Shown here: positions 59,520 through 64,000 of the stretch, piece by piece | Layout of the letters: the number at the start of each line of letters is the position of its first letter | How positions within the stretch are numbered: the first letter of the stretch is position 1 | DNA from: Enterobacter sp. Ag1 | Lineage (GTDB): Bacteria > Pseudomonadota > Gammaproteobacteria > Enterobacterales > Enterobacteriaceae | Assembly: GCA_000277545.1 (NCBI GenBank) | Contig: AKXM01000055.1 | Coordinates: 268,189 to 332,188 of the forward strand | Length of the DNA stretch: 64,000 bases | Reading direction: 5' to 3' | Program-made: the position numbers and the translations under genes | Notes under the pieces: generated by a model | Told to the model about the DNA's origin: nothing | Database searches by the model: none | What the model saw: only the letters and a program-made list of their open reading frames with translations

Positions 59520-59745
59520 TCTAAACTCTCTCTTTTACAGGTGTTTTATGGTCATGAGCATAATGCCCGCCTTTATTAGACAAAAGCCTTTTTACCCATC
59601 TTTACCTCGTGCAGTTTATCACATTGTAAAAAATTAATGCCATAACACCCACTTATAGGTGGCTGAAAAATATTGCTTTATTTCCTAAAGCCGACTAAGA
59701 GTGTTAGCCGTACCGTCGTTAAATAACATTAATAAGGCGTGGGTC

Positions 59746-61371
59746 ATGAAAGCAAACAACAACACATTCTCAAAATCATTGGTTGCTCTGGGTCTGCTCA
59801 GCGCTATTTCCAGCGCATGGGCAGCAGACGTTCCGCCAGGAACCGAGCTTGCAGCCAAACAGGAGCTGGTACGTAACAACGGCAGTGAACCGGCGTCGCT
59901 GGATCCCCACAAAGTGGAGAGCGACGTTGAAAGTAATATTATCGGCGACTTTTTTGACGGCCTGATTCGCGTCAAAAACGATGGTTCTATCGAACCTCAT
60001 CTCGCCGAAAAATGGGATAACCAGGACAACAAAGTCTGGACATTCCATCTGCGTCCGGGGATTAAGTGGTCCAACGGTGAACCTATCACTGCGCAGGACG
60101 TGGTCTGGAGCTGGAAGCGTTTAGTCGATCCTAAAACGGGCTCCCCTTACGCAACTTATCCCGGCACGATGCATATCGAAAATGCCAATGACATTGCCGA
60201 AGGCAAAAAGCCGGTCGATAGCCTGGGTGTGAAGGCGCTGGATGCCAACACCGTTCAGGTGACGCTGGACCAGCCAACGTCGGCCTTCCTGCTGATGCTT
60301 GGCCATACGTCTATGGTACCGGTGAGCGAAGCTGCGGTAGAAAAATTTGGGGATAAATGGACCCAGCCGGCCAACTTCGTGAGCAGCGGTCCGTATAAGC
60401 TGTCGCAGTGGGTGGTGAACGAGAAAGTCGTCGGCGAGCGTAATAAGCAGTACTGGGACGATGCTCATACGGTGATTAATAAGGTGACTTATCTGCCTGT
60501 GACTTCCGGTACAGCAGATATAAACCGCTATAAAGCGGGTGAGATCGACATCACCTATACCGTGCCGGAAACGCTCTTTGCCTCACTGAAAAAATCGATT
60601 CCGGACCAGGTCCATATCACGCCTTATCTGTCCACTTACTATTATGAATTCAATACCACCAAAGCGCCGTTTAACGATCCACGCGTTCGTCTGGCATTAA
60701 ACCTGGCGCTGGATAAAGATATCATCGCCGGTAAGGTGTTAGGGCAGGGGCAAAAGCCTGCGTGGCTGGTGAGCCAACCTAAAATTGGCGGGATAACGCT
60801 TAAGCCTGCGGAGTACGGTAGCTGGAGCCACGATAAGCGTGTCGCTGAGGCGAAGAAATTGCTGGCAGAGGCGGGCTTTAACGATTCTCATCCGCTGCAG
60901 TTCAACCTGCTTTATAACACCTCGGAATCTCACCAGCGCATTGCCATTGCGGCCAGTTCAATGTGGAAGAAGAACATCGGCGTCGAGGCGAAGCTCCAAA
61001 ACCAGGAATGGAAAACCATGCTGGATACCAAACGTACCGGCAATTATGACCTGGTGCGCTACGGCTGGATTGCCGACTACGATGATGCGGCGACCTACCT
61101 GAATAACTTCCGTACCGGCGATAGCCAGAACAGTTCCAAATACAGCAATCCTGCCTACGATGAGATCATCGCTAAGGCTTCACAGGCCACCACCCAGGAA
61201 GAACGTGCGAAGTACTATCAGCAGGCCGAAGATATTCTTGCGAAAGACGTCCCGACCATCCCTATCTACCACTATGTGAAGGTTCAACTGGTGAAACCTT
61301 ACGTAGGAGGTTATGCACCGAGCACGCTGGGCAAATATTTAACCCAGGATCTCTACATCAAAAAGCACTAA
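59746..61371 (+). CDS. Orphan OppA/MppA-type peptide-binding protein
   Basis: A 541-residue periplasmic binding protein of the SBP family 5. The ATG at 59746 starts a signal peptide ending SAWA before ADVPPGTEL; the frame start at 59701 is upstream leader. The segments KQELVRNNGSEPASLDPHK, IKWSNGEPITAQDVVWSW and YLPVTSG.TADINRYKAGEID are typical of OppA and MppA. GTADINRY and GQGQKPAW look nearer MppA, while NNGSE looks like OppA. No oppBCDF genes are in the window, so it probably serves a permease encoded elsewhere. E. coli K-12 has no such gene between yccA and serT. Confidence 0.88.
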   Translation: MKANNNTFSKSLVALGLLSAISSAWAADVPPGTELAAKQELVRNNGSEPASLDPHKVESDVESNIIGDFFDGLIRVKNDGSIEPHLAEKWDNQDNKVWTFHLRPGIKWSNGEPITAQDVVWSWKRLVDPKTGSPYATYPGTMHIENANDIAEGKKPVDSLGVKALDANTVQVTLDQPTSAFLLMLGHTSMVPVSEAAVEKFGDKWTQPANFVSSGPYKLSQWVVNEKVVGERNKQYWDDAHTVINKVTYLPVTSGTADINRYKAGEIDITYTVPETLFASLKKSIPDQVHITPYLSTYYYEFNTTKAPFNDPRVRLALNLALDKDIIAGKVLGQGQKPAWLVSQPKIGGITLKPAEYGSWSHDKRVAEAKKLLAEAGFNDSHPLQFNLLYNTSESHQRIAIAASSMWKKNIGVEAKLQNQEWKTMLDTKRTGNYDLVRYGWIADYDDAATYLNNFRTGDSQNSSKYSNPAYDEIIAKASQATTQEERAKYYQQAEDILAKDVPTIPIYHYVKVQLVKPYVGGYAPSTLGKYLTQDLYIKKH

Positions 61372-61527
61372 TGCTGACGCTGCCCTCTCCGGAGGGCAGA
61401 AAAGCGGCTTGAAACTGAGCATGTTGCTGCTGTTTCAGGCAAATAACACAAATATGATGAAATTTCAGGCGATTGAACAAAATCGTGCTTTACATGAAGT
61501 ATGGGTATGTTTATAGTTCGCCTCGTT

Positions 61528-61615
61528 GGAAGTGTGGCCGAGCGGTTGAAGGCACCGGTCTTGAAAACCGGCGACCCGAAAGGGTTCCAGAGTTCGAATC
61601 TCTGCGCTTCCGCCA
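61528..61615 (+). tRNA. serT: tRNA-Ser(UGA), serT
   Basis: An 88-nt class II tRNA with acceptor arms GGAAGTG/CGCTTCC, D-arm, anticodon loop CTTGAAA (anticodon TGA), a long variable arm (GACCC-GAAA-GGGTT), T-arm with GTTCGAATC and encoded CCA. It is essentially the E. coli serT gene, which is a frequent phage and island attachment site. Confidence 0.98.
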
Positions 61616-61622
61616 ACATTCG

Positions 61623-61655
61623 AAGGGGTTGCCGAAAAGCGACCCCTTTTGTTTT
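61623..61655 (+). terminator. Terminator after serT
   Basis: AAGGGGT and ACCCCTT (61623-61629 with 61642-61648) form the stem, with partly paired loop bases, followed by TTGTTTTT, eight bases after the tRNA. Confidence 0.8.
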
Positions 61656-61701
61656 TGGGGTGTTGGTATATTCACTTGGTATATTCTTGTTCTTAGCCCT
61701 C

Positions 61702-61953
61702 TCATTTTCTCTCTGTTTTGCTCAGTACCGGTGCTGCGAGTGTTGGTGAAATTTTCACTTTTCGGTCATACGTCGTAACCTGACTTTCCGTTTTATGGCC
61801 TGAGAAGAGTTGCTTGTCTCTGCTGCTCCCTTCGTAATCTGAAATAGCCTTGGCCTTAATGTCGTGGAATATTCCAGGCACAGCGTGGCCCAGTTTTAAA
61901 GCTGCGGCTTTCTTTGCCTTATTCCACCAGGTGTTGAACGTTTTCTTATTCAT
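61702..61953 (-). pseudogene. Tyrosine-recombinase (integrase) C-terminal fragment
   Basis: An 83-residue open frame resembles only the end of phage-type tyrosine integrases: HDIKAKAISD (the His-x-x-Lys/Arg box), FSGHKTESQ (second His) and TYDRK with the nucleophile-like Tyr. The N-terminal arm-binding and most of the catalytic domain are missing, and a stop closes the frame just upstream (near 62003). It ends 86 bases from serT, the usual place and orientation for an integrase. It is almost surely inactive. Confidence 0.8.
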
Positions 61954-61976
61954 GGCGCCCCCTGATGGCCCTACAT

Positions 61977-62051
61977 ATGAGATATAAATTTTTCCTTTTG
62001 GCTATCCTGTGCATCAGTCTGGCAGGCTGCACGACACTTTATTACCGATAA
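61977..62051 (+). CDS. Tiny predicted lipoprotein (24 residues)
   Basis: A 24-codon frame encodes a basic start, a hydrophobic stretch and the lipobox LAGC (Cys18), followed by six residues, so nearly the whole peptide is a type II signal. It ends five bases before the next lipoprotein start. The short size makes it uncertain, but two lipobox frames in tandem are unlikely by chance. It may be a lysis- or Rz1-like remnant; this is a guess. Confidence 0.45.
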   Translation: MRYKFFLLAILCISLAGCTTLYYR

Positions 62052-62056
62052 CCATT

Positions 62057-62209
62057 ATGAGAAAGCTAATACCTGCTGTTGTGCTGCTGCTAAGTGGCTG
62101 CATAAATGTCTATGGGCCAGTAAAGCCAGGCGCTCAGGGAGACTCTACTCAACCAAAAGCTCCGGGTATGGTGACCTGCTCCCCGTTGATTAATCCACGC
62201 CTAGATTAA
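62057..62209 (+). CDS. Small predicted lipoprotein (50 residues)
   Basis: The ATG at 62057 begins MRKLIPAVVLLLSGC with a clear lipobox LSGC (Cys15), leaving a 35-residue mature lipoprotein with Pro/Gly spacing (YGPVKPGAQG, PKAPGM) and a second Cys near the end. The longer frame from 62009 is less likely because the lipobox fixes the start. Phage Rz1 spanins are similarly short, proline-containing outer-membrane lipoproteins, but no partner Rz gene overlaps it. No named match is recognised. Confidence 0.6.
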   Translation: MRKLIPAVVLLLSGCINVYGPVKPGAQGDSTQPKAPGMVTCSPLINPRLD

Positions 62210-62385
62210 TCTTAGTAAATAAATGGAGCACTGAGATCGATTAGCAGAAACAGGCATCAGCCACTCTGCCAGAGTTAGGGGATTTGGGGCACGGACGGTT
62301 AGTACTAAGCGCAAGACAGTGCATGTGAGACGCTTACATATCGGATTACTGACTGATTGAACTGGAGTCTCTTCCCTTCGCTAAC

Positions 62386-62405
62386 AAAAGCCGCATTTCT
62401 GCGGC
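62386..62405 (-). terminator. Terminator of the yoaK-like gene
   Basis: On the minus strand GCCGCA-GAAA-TGCGGC (62390-62395 with 62400-62405) followed by TTTTG lies 37 bases after the small gene's stop. The preceding stretch 62210-62385 shows no gene. Confidence 0.75.
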
Positions 62406-62441
62406 CTCTATTTACTCTAACGCCTTGCATGCGGGCGCGTA

Positions 62442-62540
62442 TCACTGCACCGGCATTGCATAACCACCGATGATAAACCATGCCAGTAGCAATACAGCAG
62501 AAACGATGATGGCAACTGGGAACAGATATCCTATTTTCAT
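62442..62540 (-). CDS. YoaK-like 32-residue membrane protein
   Basis: A 32-codon gene on the minus strand encodes MKIGYLFPVAIIVSAVLLLA followed by WFIIGGYAMPVQ, a single hydrophobic helix. It closely resembles E. coli YoaK, also 32 residues, with shared IG..FPV, a hydrophobic core, LAWF.IGGYA. AGGAAG lies nine bases before the ATG and a hairpin terminator follows, so the frame has its own signals. YoaK is of unknown function. Its presence in an otherwise decayed island suggests it was carried there. Confidence 0.8.
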   Translation of the reverse strand: MKIGYLFPVAIIVSAVLLLAWFIIGGYAMPVQ

Positions 62541-62652
62541 GGGCTGTGACTTCCTGTTAGTTGTTATGGCTACTGGCGCTATTCTGGTTTCTCGTCAGTC
62601 TATTATGCTTTGAAATTGTATAGATAAATGGGAGAGGGAATAACCTGGCGAT

Positions 62653-62730
62653 TTAATCAGTGTGAGGCGCTACTGCCATATAGACGGCTGTCACGCCACG
62701 GATGAGGATGTTCATCGCCTGTTCACCCAT
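62653..62730 (-). other. Possible 25-residue phage-derived fragment
   Basis: The minus-strand frame from an ATG at 62730 reads MGEQAMNILIRGVTAVYMAV and five further residues to a TAA, and stays open a few codons upstream (LQKAH). Its flavour is that of a protein C-terminus, perhaps from a prophage gene, but I cannot name the family and no good ribosome site is present. The remaining bases 62541-62652 and 62731-62976 show nothing convincing. Confidence 0.25.
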
Positions 62731-62976
62731 GTGCGCTTTCTGCAGGCATTAGCATAGATGTATACAATTTGTCCCATAGCCGTTTAAGGATTGTCAAATT
62801 AAGTGGGAGGCGAGGTTTGGCAATATGTGTTTCATCAAACGTTTTAGCACCAACCCATGATCAGTCGGCAGAAAAATTCACAGTAAGGCAATCGGTATTA
62901 ATAGCCATTTTGCCTGAATCCAACAGGCGATGTGAGCAGGCAATCAGAAGTAAAACATTGTTCCCGAACATTATGA

Positions 62977-63480
62977 TTAACGGATTACTGATAACTCGGG
63001 CTCCAGCAAAAGACTCATATCAAAACCAGTTATCCTAAAACCAAACTCTTTATATAAATTTAAAGCCCTTTGGTTGTCCGGTGATACTCTTAGCTCCACC
63101 TCAAACGCACCCTGACTAGCCAACTCATTCAGGAACGCACGGATAAAATCCCTGCCCATTCCCTTCCCCTGAAATTCTGGAATAAGCATTATATCTGATA
63201 AAAAAGCTGAGTTATCTTCCAGGCTGAACCACAGATATCCCACAGCCTGACTGTCATGTTCATAAGTTCTAAAGTGGTTATTTGGAGTAAGCATACCCGC
63301 AGGCAAAGCTGTTTTAAATGATTTCGACGCCTCTACTTGAGCTTTTTTACGGCTGTACCGATGATTTGTCATCAGGTCTTCAACATAGTCATTTGAAGAT
63401 AGGTCTGCCCAGAGGTCAAACTCGTCGCAACGCATGGGCCTATAAATTGATTTAAGGATTTTTAATGGTTTTGTTTTCAA
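62977..63480 (-). CDS. GNAT-family N-acetyltransferase
   Basis: A 167-residue single-domain GNAT protein. Motif A with the acetyl-CoA loop QGKGMGRD follows the strand LSDIMLIPEF, and the SPDNQRALNLYKEFGFRITG segment is motif B of the fold. It is markedly AT-rich compared with the core genes, indicating acquisition. The substrate cannot be inferred; many such enzymes act on small amines, antibiotics or toxins. No antitoxin-like gene (DUF1778) adjoins it, so a TacT-type toxin is not supported. Confidence 0.85.
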   Translation of the reverse strand: MKTKPLKILKSIYRPMRCDEFDLWADLSSNDYVEDLMTNHRYSRKKAQVEASKSFKTALPAGMLTPNNHFRTYEHDSQAVGYLWFSLEDNSAFLSDIMLIPEFQGKGMGRDFIRAFLNELASQGAFEVELRVSPDNQRALNLYKEFGFRITGFDMSLLLEPELSVIR

Positions 63481-63973
63481 TCTACTGTCTCACTCTTACT
63501 AATTAAGCAAACTCAGTACTACTCTACCGACTTAACCATCTATCCACTATGAAAAAATGTAACATATAGCTTTGCCAACTTAACGTAATCCTGCTGACGC
63601 CGAAGTCTGCTCCTGGATCATAGCGGACCTCAGCGGTATCAAAAGAGTTACCATTGAGGTTTTCCACTAGCAATAGGATGTTGAATACACTGAGGTAAAA
63701 AATAGGATTAATGGCTAAATGTTCTCCCCAAAACTAGAAATAACGATAGCGATTTCGGCAAGTTTGTGCATGATGATTTGGGCGTAAAACCAAAAGCTGG
63801 TTGTCAGTAATGGTTAATAAAAACATCATCTTATGATGATTTTTGTATGTAGTGCTGCGTCATTAGTATCGTCCTAGGCCACGAATATGAACTAGGTATA
63901 TCAAGTCACACAAAGTCAGTAGTAAGGATCTGGTTTTCAGTTATTATTTGGTCTGCATGAGAGTCTGAACCTG
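63481..63973. other. AT-rich stretch without recognisable genes
   Basis: No credible open frame is seen on either strand. A terminator-like hairpin ATCATC-TTAT-GATGAT with flanking A and T runs lies at 63821-63844. The region probably belongs to the decayed island. Confidence 0.6.
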
Positions 63974-64000
63974 CGACCCCCGACCCCCGACCCCCGACCC
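63974..64000. repeat. Tandem repeat of CGACCCC at the window end
   Basis: Three full and one partial copies of the 7-mer CGACCCC run to the last base. It may continue beyond the window, or mark a sequence end or assembly artefact. Confidence 0.85.

Larger units (their letters stand above)
61616..64000. mobile_element. Degraded integrative element (island remnant) at serT
   Basis: Conserved gene order ends at serT. What follows is a truncated integrase pointing its end at the tRNA, tiny lipoprotein genes, a YoaK-like gene, a short possible phage fragment and an AT-rich acetyltransferase gene with long non-coding stretches. This is typical of a decayed element inserted at a tRNA 3' end. No second copy of the tRNA 3' end (attR) is visible, so the right border is beyond the window or lost. 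Confidence 0.55.

Noticed and set aside
61473..61778. Frames running through the tRNA gene
   Set aside because: The DNA is serT and its terminator; open frames across it are accidental.
62769..63038. 89-codon plus-strand frame after the small genes
   Set aside because: No ribosome site, domain or hydrophobic pattern, and it runs into the GNAT gene on the other strand.
62977..63480. TacT-type toxin-antitoxin module
   Set aside because: No small ribbon-helix-helix antitoxin gene adjoins the acetyltransferase.
1..64000. CRISPR arrays, complete insertion sequences or replication origins
   Set aside because: No regularly spaced repeats, transposase genes or DnaA-box clusters were seen on reading through the window.

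Overview
The window is chromosomal DNA from a member of the family Enterobacteriaceae. Nearly every protein is a close relative of an Escherichia coli K-12 protein, and the gene order follows the E. coli segment from ycaQ to serT. Within the family the genus cannot be fixed from the sequence alone. Nothing suggests a plasmid, and no CRISPR array or complete insertion sequence is visible.

Layout. 1-14057: the end of ycaQ, ycaR-kdsB (KDO activation for LPS), ycbJ, elyC, the cmoM-mukF-mukE-mukB operon (tRNA modification and the MukBEF condensin), then ldtD, mepK and ycbL (peptidoglycan crosslinking and hydrolysis, and a glyoxalase-II-like enzyme). 14072-21415: leftward aspC, ompF, asnS and pncB, followed by an accessory gene with a possible ADP-ribosyltransferase-like signature in the pncB-pepN gap. 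21630-31601: pepN, the leftward ssuEADCB sulfonate operon, pyrD with a PurR box and leader hairpin, zapC and ycbX. The elf/ycb fimbrial genes that lie between ssuE and pyrD in E. coli K-12 are absent. 31705-39646: rlmL, uup, pqiABC and rmf, a 55-residue gene.

39718-43727 is a second accessory block: a three-gene ABC importer with a fused, two-module permease, placed between rmf and fabA. 43960-59519 returns to the E. coli order: fabA, ycbZ, matP, ompA, sulA, sxy, yccS, yccF, helD, mgsA, csgI, yccU, hspQ, rlmI, acyP, tusE and yccA. 59746-61371 is an extra OppA/MppA-type binding protein with no permease genes beside it. tRNA-Ser(UGA) (serT) follows. Downstream of it the conserved order ends in a degraded island: an integrase C-terminal fragment, two tiny lipoprotein genes, a 32-residue YoaK-like membrane protein, a possible phage scrap and an AT-rich GNAT acetyltransferase gene. 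The window ends in a 7-bp tandem repeat.

Regulation readable in the DNA includes a NadR box (pncB), a LexA box (sulA), adjoining FabR and FadR sites (fabA), a PurR box and start-switch-type hairpin (pyrD), an OmpR-type ompF upstream region and the long ompA leader. The most novel material is the pncB-pepN gene, the rmf-fabA transporter and the serT island. No complete, obviously new multi-gene system was recognised.
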